This document shows positions 52,474-61,002 of a stretch of 64,000 nt of DNA, piece after piece (position 1 is the first letter of the stretch; every line of letters begins with the position of its first letter). The notes under the pieces were generated by a model. It saw only the letters and a program-made list of their open reading frames with translations, had not been told where the DNA came from and ran no database searches. Both the position numbers and the translations under genes were made by a program. This DNA comes from Paracoccus sigandri (GTDB taxonomy: Bacteria; Pseudomonadota; Alphaproteobacteria; Rhodobacterales; Rhodobacteraceae). The stretch spans positions 1 through 64,000 of the forward strand of contig NZ_QNRC01000012.1 of the NCBI RefSeq assembly GCF_003709565.1. Direction: 5' to 3'.

Positions 52474-54975
52474 CTAGCCGTCGACGCGGATCCGGGCGTT
52501 GGTCGGATCATAGGGGCTGTCCTCGGCCACCTCGGCATCCCACAGTTCGCGGAACATGCGCACCTTCAGCTTCGTGCCCGGCTGGGCCAGGCCGGGGCGG
52601 ACATAGCCCATGCCGATCTGCTTGCCGAAGGCCACCGACCAGCCGCCCGAGGTCAGCCGCCCGACCCGCTGGCCCTCCAGGAACAGCCCCTCGCGGCCCC
52701 AGGGATCGGCGTCCTGCGGCCCGTCGATCAGCAGCGTGACGCATTTCGAGCGGATGCCCGTGGCCTCCATCGCCGCCTTGCCGCGGAACTCCTTGGAGAG
52801 GTCGACGAAACGATCCAGCCCGGCCTCCAGCGGCGTGGCGTCGCGGCCAAGCTCGGTGCCGAAGGCGCGATAGGATTTCTCCTGCCGCAGCCAGTTCTGC
52901 GCCCGCGCGCCGACCAGCTTCACCCCCAGCGGCTCGCCCGCCTCCAGCAGCCGGTCGAACAGGTGGTTCTGCATCTCGATCGGGTGGTGCAGCTCCCATC
53001 CCAATTCGCCGGTATAGGCGACGCGGATGGCCTGGACCGGCACCATGCCCAGTTCGATCCGTTTCGAGGACAGCCAGGGGAAACGCTTGTTCGACAAGGC
53101 GGTTTCCGGCTGCGCATCGCGGATCAGCCGGCCCAGGACATCGCGCGAGGCCGGCCCGGCGATGGCGAAGACGCCCCATTGCGTGGTCACGTCCTGGATG
53201 CTGACGAATTCGCCGCCCGAGGCCATGAAATCCTCGGCCGATTTCAGCAGGTGGTCGCCGTCATAGGCCGCCCAGGCCCCGGCCGAGACCAAGTAATAGT
53301 CGTTCTCGGCCAGCCGCACGATGGTGTATTCGGTCCGCGTCGTGCCCTTGTCGGTCAGCGCATAGGTCAGGTTGATGCGGCCGACCTTGGGCAGGCGGTT
53401 GGTGGTCAGCCAGTCCAGGAAGGCGGTCGCGCCCGGCCCCTTGACCATGTGCTTGGCGAAGGCGGTGGCGTCGATCAGCCCGGCGGCATTGCGGATCGCC
53501 TCGGCCTCGGCCTTCGCATATTGCCACCAGCCGCCGCGGCGGAAGCTGCGGGCATCGTGGTCGAAACCGGCCGGCGCGTCCAGCGGGCCGAAATAGTTCG
53601 GCCGCTCCCAGCCGTTCACCTGGCCGAACTGCGCGCCCCGCGCCTTCTGGCGGTCATAGGCGGGCGAGCTGCGCAGCGGGCGGGCCGCTTCGCGTTCCTC
53701 GTCGGGATGGTGCAGGACGAAGACATGCTCGTAGCATTCCTCGTTCTTCCGCGCCGCATATTCGGTGGTCATCCAGCCGCCATAGCGGCGCGGATCGAGG
53801 CTGGCCATGTCGATCTCGGCCTCGCCCTCGACCATCATCTGCGCCAGGTAGTGGCCGACGCCGCCCGCCGCGGTGATGCCGAAGCTGAAGCCCTCGGCCA
53901 GCCACATGTTGCGCAGGCCGGGCGCCGGGCCGACCAGCGGGTTGCCGTCGGGCGTATAGCAGATCGGGCCGTTGAAATCGTCCTTCAGCCCCACCGTCTC
54001 GGAGGTCGGCAGGCGGTGGATCATCGACATGTATTCCTCCTCGATCCGTTCCAGGTCCAGCGGGAACAGATCGGCGCGGAACGATTCGGGCACCTCATAG
54101 AGGAACCGGGCGGGCGCATTGCGCTCATAGGGGCCCAGGATCCAGCCGCCGCGTTCCTCGCGGACATACCACTTGGCGTCGGCGTCGCGCAGCACCGGAT
54201 GTTCCGGGTTGCCCTCGGCCCGCCACCTGGCCAGCGCCGGGTCGGGCTCGGTGACGATATACTGATGCTCGACCGGGATCGCGGGGATACGGATGCCCAG
54301 AAGTCGCGCGGTGCGCTGCGCATGGTTGCCGGTCGCGGTCACGACATGTTCGGCCCGGATCTCGAACTGCTCGCCCGAGGGGACCAGGTTGCCGCCCTTC
54401 TCGACCAGCTTCTCGCAGCTGACGACCCATTCGCTGCCGGTCCAGCGATAGCCGTTGACCTGCAGCTTGCGCTCGATGCTGGCGCCGGCCATCCGCGCGC
54501 CCTTGGCCATGGCCTGGGTCACGTCGGCAGGGTTGATATAGCCGTCGGTCGGGTGGAACAGCGCGCCCTTCAGGTCCTCGGTGCGCAGCAGCGGCCAGCG
54601 TTCCTTGATCTGGGCGGGGGTCAGGAATTCATGCTCGACGCCCACCGTCTCGGCGGTGGCGGAATACAGCATGTATTCGTCCATCCGCGCATCGGTCTGG
54701 GCCATGCGCAGGTTGCCGCAGCGGGTAAAGCCCGCGTTCAGCCCGGTCTCGGCCTCCAGCCCGGCATAGAGCCTGACCGAATAGTCGTGGATATGGCTGG
54801 TCGCATAGCCCATGTTGAACAGCGGCAGCAGGCCCGCCGCGTGCCAGGTGGACCCCGCCGTCAGCTCGTCGCGCTCGACCAGCAGCGTCTCCCATCCGGC
54901 GCGGGCAAGATGCAGGGCGATGCCGCAGCCGACCGCGCCGCCTCCGACGACAAGAACCTTCACATGCGTTTTCAT
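52474..54975 (-). CDS. Dimethylglycine/sarcosine dehydrogenase-like flavoprotein (GcvT family)
   Basis: An 833-residue protein of the sarcosine/dimethylglycine dehydrogenase type. The N-terminal FAD-binding oxidoreductase has VKVLVVGGGAVGCGIALHLA, and GSTWHAAGLLPLFNMG with a His at about residue 45 that could bind FAD covalently. A linker and a C-terminal aminomethyltransferase (GcvT-like) folate domain follow (from about residue 430), ending in the GCV_T C-terminal barrel (LTSGGWSVAFGKQIGMGYVR). Such enzymes demethylate N-methyl amino acids and pass the one-carbon unit to tetrahydrofolate. The exact substrate is not decidable. Transcription diverges from panC. Confidence 0.88.
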   Translation of the reverse strand: MKTHVKVLVVGGGAVGCGIALHLARAGWETLLVERDELTAGSTWHAAGLLPLFNMGYATSHIHDYSVRLYAGLEAETGLNAGFTRCGNLRMAQTDARMDEYMLYSATAETVGVEHEFLTPAQIKERWPLLRTEDLKGALFHPTDGYINPADVTQAMAKGARMAGASIERKLQVNGYRWTGSEWVVSCEKLVEKGGNLVPSGEQFEIRAEHVVTATGNHAQRTARLLGIRIPAIPVEHQYIVTEPDPALARWRAEGNPEHPVLRDADAKWYVREERGGWILGPYERNAPARFLYEVPESFRADLFPLDLERIEEEYMSMIHRLPTSETVGLKDDFNGPICYTPDGNPLVGPAPGLRNMWLAEGFSFGITAAGGVGHYLAQMMVEGEAEIDMASLDPRRYGGWMTTEYAARKNEECYEHVFVLHHPDEEREAARPLRSSPAYDRQKARGAQFGQVNGWERPNYFGPLDAPAGFDHDARSFRRGGWWQYAKAEAEAIRNAAGLIDATAFAKHMVKGPGATAFLDWLTTNRLPKVGRINLTYALTDKGTTRTEYTIVRLAENDYYLVSAGAWAAYDGDHLLKSAEDFMASGGEFVSIQDVTTQWGVFAIAGPASRDVLGRLIRDAQPETALSNKRFPWLSSKRIELGMVPVQAIRVAYTGELGWELHHPIEMQNHLFDRLLEAGEPLGVKLVGARAQNWLRQEKSYRAFGTELGRDATPLEAGLDRFVDLSKEFRGKAAMEATGIRSKCVTLLIDGPQDADPWGREGLFLEGQRVGRLTSGGWSVAFGKQIGMGYVRPGLAQPGTKLKVRMFRELWDAEVAEDSPYDPTNARIRVDG

Positions 54976-55072
54976 CGGCGCGACTCCCCTGGCCTGTTCT
55001 CTGCTCCCGTTACTGCCAGAGACTGATCCCGCCGGAGCCATCGCCCCGACCTTTGGCGGCCAAAAACGACAT

Positions 55073-55085
55073 GCTGCGTCGCAGC
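55073..55085. promoter_or_regulatory. Palindrome between the dehydrogenase gene and panC
   Basis: GCTGCGTCGCAGC is a perfect 6-1-6 palindrome in the 173-base divergent gap. A smaller palindrome TTTGGCGGCCAAAA lies 20 bases to the left. Either could be an operator for the divergent promoters, but I cannot link a regulator. Confidence 0.35.
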
Positions 55086-55148
55086 ACTTGCCTGAATCCC
55101 CCCGAAGCCTTAGGTTGCGCGCCACGCCGAGGGGCCGGGAGGACAGTG

Positions 55149-56006
55149 ATGCAGATCTGCCGCAGCAAGCAGGCGATGCGCGATTGCGTGGCGGAATGGC
55201 GCGCCGAGGGCCAGCGCGTGGCGCTGGTGCCGACCATGGGGGCGCTGCATCGCGGCCACCTGACGCTGTGCGAACGGGCGCGCGACTGGCTGGACGCGCA
55301 TGGCGGCGGGCGGCTGGTCGCCTCGATCTTCGTCAATCCGACGCAGTTCGGCCCGAACGAGGATCTGGCCACCTATCCCCGCGACGAGGAAAACGACCTG
55401 CGCCTGCTGCGCCAGATCGGCGCGGACGCGGCCTTCCTGCCCTCGGTCCAGGACATCTATCGCCCCGGCGCGCAGACCATGGTCGACGTGACCGGCCTGT
55501 CGCGGATGCTGATGGGGCGGCTCAGGCCCGGCCATTTCCGCGGCGTGGCGACGGTGGTGACCAAGCTGTTCAACATCGTCGGCCCCGATGCGGCGGCCTT
55601 CGGCGAAAAGGATTACCAGCAGCTGACCGTGATCCGGCAGATGGTCGCGGACCTGGACATGCCGGTCGCGATCATCGGCGTGCCGACCGTGCGCGAGGAG
55701 GACGGGCTGGCGATGTCCTCGCGCAACCTGCGCCTGACGCCCCAGGACCGCGCCGCCGCCCCGATCCTGGCCCGCGCGCTGGACCGGGCCCAGGCGATGG
55801 TCCAGGCGGGCAGCCCCCTTGGCGCGATCCGGCGCGAGCTGCGCGCGCTGATCGCCGCCGAGCCGCGGGCCGAGGTCCGCTCGATCGACATCCGCGATGC
55901 GGCCGACCTGTCGCGCATCGTCACCATCGACCGCCCGGTCGTGATCCTGCTGGCGGTGCGCTTCGGCACCGTCCTGCTGATCGACCAGCGCGTCGCCCAC
56001 CCGTAA
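55149..56006 (+). CDS. panC: Pantothenate synthetase
   Basis: A 285-residue enzyme that condenses pantoate and beta-alanine with ATP. The HIGH-type motif is VPTMGALHRGHLTL (about 27-40), VNPTQFGPNEDLATYPR follows, and FGEKDYQQL and VREEDGLAMSSRNLRL (KMSKS-like) complete the active site. GGGAGG before ATG 55149 sets the start. It lies ten bases from panB, forming a panCB operon for the vitamin B5 pathway that feeds CoaX. Confidence 0.97.
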   Translation: MQICRSKQAMRDCVAEWRAEGQRVALVPTMGALHRGHLTLCERARDWLDAHGGGRLVASIFVNPTQFGPNEDLATYPRDEENDLRLLRQIGADAAFLPSVQDIYRPGAQTMVDVTGLSRMLMGRLRPGHFRGVATVVTKLFNIVGPDAAAFGEKDYQQLTVIRQMVADLDMPVAIIGVPTVREEDGLAMSSRNLRLTPQDRAAAPILARALDRAQAMVQAGSPLGAIRRELRALIAAEPRAEVRSIDIRDAADLSRIVTIDRPVVILLAVRFGTVLLIDQRVAHP

Positions 56007-56015
56007 GGAGATCCC

Positions 56016-56825
56016 ATGTCCGCGCAAGCCCCGATCCGCCGCGTCACCGTGCCGCAAATCGCCGCCCGCAAGAACGACCAGCCCATCGTCGTGCTGACCG
56101 CCTATACCGCGCCGCTGGCGGCGCTGGTCGATGACCATGCCGACGTGATCCTGGTCGGCGACAGCCTGGGCATGGTGGTCCACGGGCTGGAATCGACCAT
56201 CGGCGTGACCATGGAGATGATGATCCTGCACGGCCAGGCCGTCATGCGCGGCAGCCGCCGCGCCATGGTGGTGATCGACATGCCCTTCGGCAGCTACGAG
56301 GAAAGCCCCGAGCAGGCCTTCCGCAACTGCGCGCGGATGATGCGTGAGACCGGCTGCGGCGCCGTCAAGCTGGAGGGCGGCGCGCGCATGGCCGACACGA
56401 TCCGCTTCCTGACCCGGCGCGGCATCCCGGTCATGGGCCATGTCGGGCTGACCCCGCAATCCACGCTGACGATGGGCGGCTTCAAGACCCAGGGCCGCGA
56501 CCAGGACAGCTGGCCCGCCCATATCGAGGACGCGACGGCCGTGGCCGAGGCCGGCGCCTTCAGCATCGTGGTCGAGGGCGTGATGGAGGGCCTGGCCGAC
56601 CGCATCACCGAGGCCGTGCCGGTGCCGACCATCGGCATCGGCGCCTCGGCCCGCTGCGACGGGCAGGTGCTGGTGCTGGACGACATGCTGGGCCTGTCGG
56701 GCCGGGTGCCGCGCTTCGTGAAGAAGTTCGGCGACCTGGGGCCGCGGGCATCGGCGGCCATCGCCGAATACGCCGCCGCCGTCCGCGACCGCAGCTTCCC
56801 GACCGAGGAGCAGGTTTACCGGTGA
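56016..56825 (+). CDS. panB: 3-methyl-2-oxobutanoate hydroxymethyltransferase
   Basis: A 269-residue TIM-barrel enzyme that makes ketopantoate from alpha-ketoisovalerate and methylenetetrahydrofolate. Active-site sequences [40 protein letters not shown] and [20 protein letters not shown] are intact, with the C-terminal [20 protein letters not shown]. The C1 donor needed here could come from folate charged by the neighbouring GcvT-type dehydrogenase, but that is only inference. Confidence 0.97.
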   Translation: MSAQAPIRRVTVPQIAARKNDQPIVVLTAYTAPLAALVDDHADVILVGDSLGMVVHGLESTIGVTMEMMILHGQAVMRGSRRAMVVIDMPFGSYEESPEQAFRNCARMMRETGCGAVKLEGGARMADTIRFLTRRGIPVMGHVGLTPQSTLTMGGFKTQGRDQDSWPAHIEDATAVAEAGAFSIVVEGVMEGLADRITEAVPVPTIGIGASARCDGQVLVLDDMLGLSGRVPRFVKKFGDLGPRASAAIAEYAAAVRDRSFPTEEQVYR

Positions 56826-56911
56826 AATCGCGGGGGCGGTAAGCTCCTAGCGGCCATTCTACTGGCTACCAGCCGGAATGACATGGCCTTACGCGCCCGC
56901 AGGAACCCGCA

Positions 56912-57328
56912 CTATCCGTCTCGCCCCGGTTCGTTCGGATCGTTGGAGAACAGGGCGATCTTGTTGCCCTGAGGGTCACGAAGGTAACCGACATAAAAGT
57001 GGGGTCCATACAAGTCACGGAATCCCGGTTGGACCTCGTCAACGCCGCCAGCGGCAACACCCGCGGCGTGAAGGTCACGAACTTGCTTTTGACTGCGAGC
57101 CTGAAATGCGACCATCGCGCCGTTGCCAGCCGTGGCCGGGCGTCCGTCAAAGGGAGGTTTGACATAGAAATCCGGAAGAACGGCTGACCCATCCGGTTGA
57201 TCGGGCAGCACGTAACTCAGACCGTCTTCTCCCTCCGTCAGTTCGTAGCCAAGGGCTGGCAGCAAGGCAGAGAAGAACCTTTTCGCGCGAGCGATATCGT
57301 CAGCGCCGACGGTGACGTAACCAATCAT
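56912..57328 (-). CDS. VOC-family (glyoxalase/bleomycin resistance-like) protein
   Basis: A 138-residue vicinal-oxygen-chelate protein. It begins MIGYVTVGADDIARAKRFFS and shows paired beta-alpha-beta-beta-beta units ending GPHFYVGYLRDPQGNKIALF. A metal-site Glu/His set is only partly evident, so an activity cannot be named. GAAGAG eight bases before ATG 57328 supports this start. The gene is visibly less GC-rich than its neighbours, suggesting recent acquisition. Confidence 0.82.
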   Translation of the reverse strand: MIGYVTVGADDIARAKRFFSALLPALGYELTEGEDGLSYVLPDQPDGSAVLPDFYVKPPFDGRPATAGNGAMVAFQARSQKQVRDLHAAGVAAGGVDEVQPGFRDLYGPHFYVGYLRDPQGNKIALFSNDPNEPGRDG

Positions 57329-57451
57329 ATTGTGCATTCTCTTCAGGATGGTTGATTGATCTGACGAAGTCGTCGCATCGCGATAGCACTCACTCGCACC
57401 CCCGCTCAATGTCCGCTTCGTCCCGCAAAGCCGCCCTCCAACCATACCACC

Positions 57452-58618
57452 TCACTCCCGAGCCTCGAAATCGGCGGCCGCGACCAGATGCGACAGGCTC
57501 AGCGGCACCAGCAGCAGCACCGCCAGCCCGGCATAGATGCTGGCCAGGCTGACATGTTCGGCCAGAAACCCGATCGAGCCCGGCGCGAACAGCATCCCGG
57601 AATAGCCCATCATCGTCACCACCGACAGCCCGACCCCGCGCGCCATGCCGGGCAGGTTGCCCGCCGCCGAAAAGGCGATCGGCACCATGTTGGCGATGCC
57701 CAGCCCGGCCAGGCCGAAACCCGCGATGGCCCAGCCGGCGCTGCCCGCCATGCCCGCCAGGCCCAGCCCGGCGATCGCCGCCATCGCGCTCAGCCGCAAT
57801 GTCCTCACCGCGCCCAGCCGGCGCCGCAACCCGTCGCCCAGGAAGCGCATCACCGCCATCGTGCCCGAACAGGCCGCGAATCCCCAGCCGGCCAGCGACA
57901 GCGAGGCGCCCAACTCGCGCTTCAGATAGACCGCCGCCCAGTCCAGCACCGCCCCCTCGGGGATCATGCAGCACAGGGCCACCGTGCCGATCACATAGGG
58001 CATGGGTGATCGCGGCAGGCGCAGCTTCTGGCCGCGCTCGGCAGCACTCGGCCGGTCATGCAGCAGGCGCGGCAGCAGCCAGGCGACGGCCAGGCCCACC
58101 AGCAGCGTGACCATGAGGCCGTGGCGCGTCTCGCCCAGCCCGGCCATCAGCATCCCGCCCAGGCCCGCGCCGGCCATGGCCCCCAGGCTCCAGAACCCGT
58201 GGCACGAGGACATGATCGCCCGGCGCCGCGCGCGCTCGACCGCGACGGCATTGGCGTTCATCGCCACATCCATGCCGCCCAGCATCCCCCCGAACAGGAA
58301 GACCGCGACGGCCACCGTCCACAAGCCGGGCGCCAGCGTGACCAGCAGCAGCGGCAAGCAGGCCAGCACCGCCATCAGCCGCAGCGCCGCGTCCGAGCCG
58401 CGCCGCGCCACCATCGCCCCCACCAGCGGCATCACCACCAGCGACCCCAGCCCCAGCGCCAGGACCAGAAGCCCGGCCACGGCCTCGCCGATCCCCAGCC
58501 GCTGCATCAGCACCGGCAGCTTCGGCGCCCAGCTGCCGACCAGGACCCCGTTGCAGAAGAACAGCCCCGAAACGGCCAGCCGTCCGGCCCCTCCTGCGGC
58601 GTAAGCTCGGGACATCAT
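57452..58618 (-). CDS. MFS transporter
   Basis: A 388-residue major facilitator with about twelve helices. The first reads LAVSGLFFCNGVLVGSWAPK, and the MFS motif A-like loop is VGAMVARRGSDAALRLMAV. Helix-rich halves are joined by a basic/charged loop (LHDRPSAAERGQKLRLPRSP). It resembles YbjJ/fucose-permease-like transporters of unclear substrate. The start is taken at 58618, with GAGG in the tail of the upstream dispersed repeat. It faces the same direction as the hydroxyacid dehydrogenase upstream. Confidence 0.85.
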   Translation of the reverse strand: MMSRAYAAGGAGRLAVSGLFFCNGVLVGSWAPKLPVLMQRLGIGEAVAGLLVLALGLGSLVVMPLVGAMVARRGSDAALRLMAVLACLPLLLVTLAPGLWTVAVAVFLFGGMLGGMDVAMNANAVAVERARRRAIMSSCHGFWSLGAMAGAGLGGMLMAGLGETRHGLMVTLLVGLAVAWLLPRLLHDRPSAAERGQKLRLPRSPMPYVIGTVALCCMIPEGAVLDWAAVYLKRELGASLSLAGWGFAACSGTMAVMRFLGDGLRRRLGAVRTLRLSAMAAIAGLGLAGMAGSAGWAIAGFGLAGLGIANMVPIAFSAAGNLPGMARGVGLSVVTMMGYSGMLFAPGSIGFLAEHVSLASIYAGLAVLLLVPLSLSHLVAAADFEARE

Positions 58619-58623
58619 GCCCG

Positions 58624-58690
58624 CCCTCATCTCCGTTGCGCAAAATACCCCGGGGGAATCCCCGGCACGGGGATGGGGGCAGCGCCCCCC
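58624..58690 (-). repeat. Dispersed intergenic repeat, copy C
   Basis: On the minus strand a GC hairpin (GGGGGC-GCT-GCCCCC, about 58690-58675) is followed by a tail CCCCCGGGGTATTTTGCGCA (about 58656-58637), then ACGGAGATGAGG. This is a diverged version of copies A and B. The tail supplies the purine-rich ribosome site in front of the MFS gene. Confidence 0.5.
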
Positions 58691-58714
58691 TGCCCCGGCC
58701 GCCGCCTTCCCCGG

Positions 58715-59722
58715 CTACAGCATGCTCGGCACGACCAGGTCCGGCGGCCGGTGCCCGTCGGCGAAGGTCTTGATGTTGATGATGACCTTCTCGCCCATCT
58801 CGGCGCGCCCCTCGACCGTGGCCGACCCCATATGCGGCAGCAGCACCACATTGGGCAGTTCCCGCAGCCGCGGGTTGATCTCGTGGCCATGCTCGAACAC
58901 GTCGAGCCCCGCCCCGGCGATCTCCCCGGCGCGCAGCATCCGGGTCAGGGCGTTCTCGTCGATGACCTCCCCGCGCGAGGTGTTCACCACCACGGCCGTC
59001 GGCTTCAACAGCTTCAGCCGCCGCGCATTCAGCAGATGGAAGGTCGAGGGCGTATGCGGCGCGTTCACGCTGATGATGTCCATCCGCGCCAGCATCTGGT
59101 CCAGGCTCTCCCACCAGGTCGCCTGCAATTCCGCCTCGATCTCGGGGCGCAGGCGGCGGCGGTTGTGGTAATGGACCTGCATCCCGAAGACATTGGCGCG
59201 CCGCGCGACCGCCTGGCCGATCCGGCCCATGCCCAGGATCCCCAGGCGCCGCCCGCCGACGCGCCCGCCCAGATGCGCGGTCGGCGCCCAGCCCTGCCAG
59301 CGCCCGGCCTGCATCTCGGCCATGCCCTCGGGGATGCGCCGCGTCACGCCCAGGATCAGCGCCATCACCATGTCGGCGGTGTCCTCGGTCACGACGCCCG
59401 GCGTGTTCGACACCAGGACCCCGCGCTGCCGGGCCGACAGCACGTCGATATGGTCCACCCCGGCGCCGTAATTCGCGATCAGCTTCAGCCGCCCGCCGGC
59501 CTGCGCCAGCATGTTGGCATCGATATGGTCGGTCACGGTGGGCACCAGCACGTCGCTGTTCTGCATCGCCAGGACCAGCTCGTCCCGGCTCATCCTGCGA
59601 TCCGATTCGTTCAGCGCGACGTCGAACAACTCCTTCATCCGGGTCTCGACCGCCTCGGGCAGGCGGCGCGTCACCGCGACGCGAAGGCGCTGGCGGGCAG
59701 GCGAGGTGGGGACGGCTTGCAT
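58715..59722 (-). CDS. D-isomer specific 2-hydroxyacid dehydrogenase (glyoxylate/hydroxypyruvate reductase-like)
   Basis: A 335-residue NAD(P)-dependent dehydrogenase. The dinucleotide motif is LGILGMGRIGQAVARRA (about 160-176). Catalytic residues fit Arg250 (NTSRGEVI), a Glu near 277 (DVFEHG) and His297 (VVLLPHMGS). NYGAGVDHIDV and NTPGVVTEDTADMVMALILG place it in the glyoxylate/hydroxypyruvate reductase branch. ATG 59722 has GAGG upstream. The substrate (glyoxylate, hydroxypyruvate or related) is not determinable from sequence. Confidence 0.9.
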   Translation of the reverse strand: MQAVPTSPARQRLRVAVTRRLPEAVETRMKELFDVALNESDRRMSRDELVLAMQNSDVLVPTVTDHIDANMLAQAGGRLKLIANYGAGVDHIDVLSARQRGVLVSNTPGVVTEDTADMVMALILGVTRRIPEGMAEMQAGRWQGWAPTAHLGGRVGGRRLGILGMGRIGQAVARRANVFGMQVHYHNRRRLRPEIEAELQATWWESLDQMLARMDIISVNAPHTPSTFHLLNARRLKLLKPTAVVVNTSRGEVIDENALTRMLRAGEIAGAGLDVFEHGHEINPRLRELPNVVLLPHMGSATVEGRAEMGEKVIINIKTFADGHRPPDLVVPSML

Positions 59723-59912
59723 GATGACCTCACTTTCTCGAACTCGTGTCGGCCGCGCACTTCCAATGACGGACGGCTTTTGGCAAACTGCCCGCGATGA
59801 GGGGCAGGCACAAGACCCCACGGGTCGCGGGCAGCGGGGCAAGGCCCCACCGGCGGACGGCCCGGAAACAAGAGGGCGACCGGCGGTTGGGTCAGGCAGA
59901 AACGGAAAACGG

Positions 59913-60551
59913 ATGACAGCACGGATAGGGTTCGGGCACCGCGGGGCGATGGGTCTGGCTGCGGCGGTGGCGATGGCGGCTGCGATGGCCTGGGGCGCGG
60001 GCCCGGTAGCGGCAGATGGACCGGGGGCCGAGGGGCCGGGGGCGGGCCAGCCCGTCCGCCTGGCGCAGGCGGCGCCTTCGGCCGATGCGCAGATCAGCCG
60101 CACCCCCGAAGGCGGCGGCACCATGCGCGGCCCGGTGACGAACCTGCCCCTGCCCCGCTATGTCAGCCTGAAGGGCGGCGAAGGCAATGCGCGGCGCGGC
60201 CCCAGCCTGTCGCACCGGATCGACTGGGTCTTCCGCCATGCCGGGATGCCGCTGCGGGTGGTCGCCGAATTCGGCCACTGGCGCCGGGTCGAGGATAAGG
60301 ACGGTGCCGGCGGCTGGATCCATTACGCGCTGCTGTCGGGCGTGCGCACCGCGCTGGTCGTCGAGGACATGGCCGAGCTGCGGGCAAGGCCGAACATGGA
60401 GGCGGACGTGGTCGCGCGGGCCGAGGCCGGGGCCATCGTCCGCCTGGGCGAATGCAACCCCGACTGGTGCCGCATCTCGGGCGGGGGCGAACGCGGCTGG
60501 GTGCCCAAATCGGCCATCTGGGGCGTCGATCCGGGCGAGGTCCGGGACTGA
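59913..60551 (+). CDS. Secreted tandem SH3-domain protein
   Basis: A 212-residue exported protein with an Arg-containing N-terminus and hydrophobic core (MGLAAAVAMAAAMAWGAG), then a low-complexity Gly/Pro stretch. Two SH3-like units follow: about residues 85-145 (YVSLKGGEGNARRGPSLSHR, AEFGHWRRVEDKDGAGGWIH) and about 147-205 (ELRARPNMEADVVARAEAGA, GGERGWVPKSAIWG). The pattern is widespread in alphaproteobacteria and is thought to bind wall or surface components. It diverges from the hydroxyacid dehydrogenase gene. Confidence 0.88.
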   Translation: MTARIGFGHRGAMGLAAAVAMAAAMAWGAGPVAADGPGAEGPGAGQPVRLAQAAPSADAQISRTPEGGGTMRGPVTNLPLPRYVSLKGGEGNARRGPSLSHRIDWVFRHAGMPLRVVAEFGHWRRVEDKDGAGGWIHYALLSGVRTALVVEDMAELRARPNMEADVVARAEAGAIVRLGECNPDWCRISGGGERGWVPKSAIWGVDPGEVRD

Positions 60552-60585
60552 TCGCGGCCCCGGCGCTCGGCCCCGGCCGGGCGGC

Positions 60586-60975
60586 TCAGGCCGAGGCGGG
60601 GCAGCGCGCATAGACGCGCTGGCTGCCGTTCTCGTGCAGCACCAGCCCCTCGGGCCGGCTTTCCAGCCGCAGGTCGCGGGTGAAGCGCCGCCCCTCGCCC
60701 AGGCAGATCATCACCCCTTCCGAGGCCCCCGACTGGCCGCCCTTGCGGCCGAAGGTGCAGCTGGATTCGTAGAATTCGAACCCGTCGCCCTGCACGGTCA
60801 TCCGGGTCTGCGAGTTCGGGTCGCCGCATTGGGCGGCATCCAGATCATAGCGTCCGTCGATCACCGGCACCGGATCGCCCGGCGCCGGATCCGACCCGCT
60901 TTCCGGCACGGCATCGGGTACGCAGGCGGCGATGGCCAAGGCCGACAGGATCAGGACGGTGCCCGAAGTCTTCAT
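60586..60975 (-). CDS. Small lipoprotein of unknown function
   Basis: A 129-residue protein with a lipobox: MKTSGTVLILSALAIAAC, lipidated at Cys18. The mature part is a small beta-rich domain with four further cysteines (AAQCGDPN, ESSCTFGR, VMICLGEG, YARCPASA), probably two disulfides. It contains the phrase RYDLDAAQCGDPNSQTRMTV. It converges with the SH3 gene and lies 27 bases after the M3 peptidase gene on the same strand. Confidence 0.8.
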   Translation of the reverse strand: MKTSGTVLILSALAIAACVPDAVPESGSDPAPGDPVPVIDGRYDLDAAQCGDPNSQTRMTVQGDGFEFYESSCTFGRKGGQSGASEGVMICLGEGRRFTRDLRLESRPEGLVLHENGSQRVYARCPASA

Positions 60976-61002
60976 CGCGTCTCTCCCTTGCTGACGGGGC
61001 GG

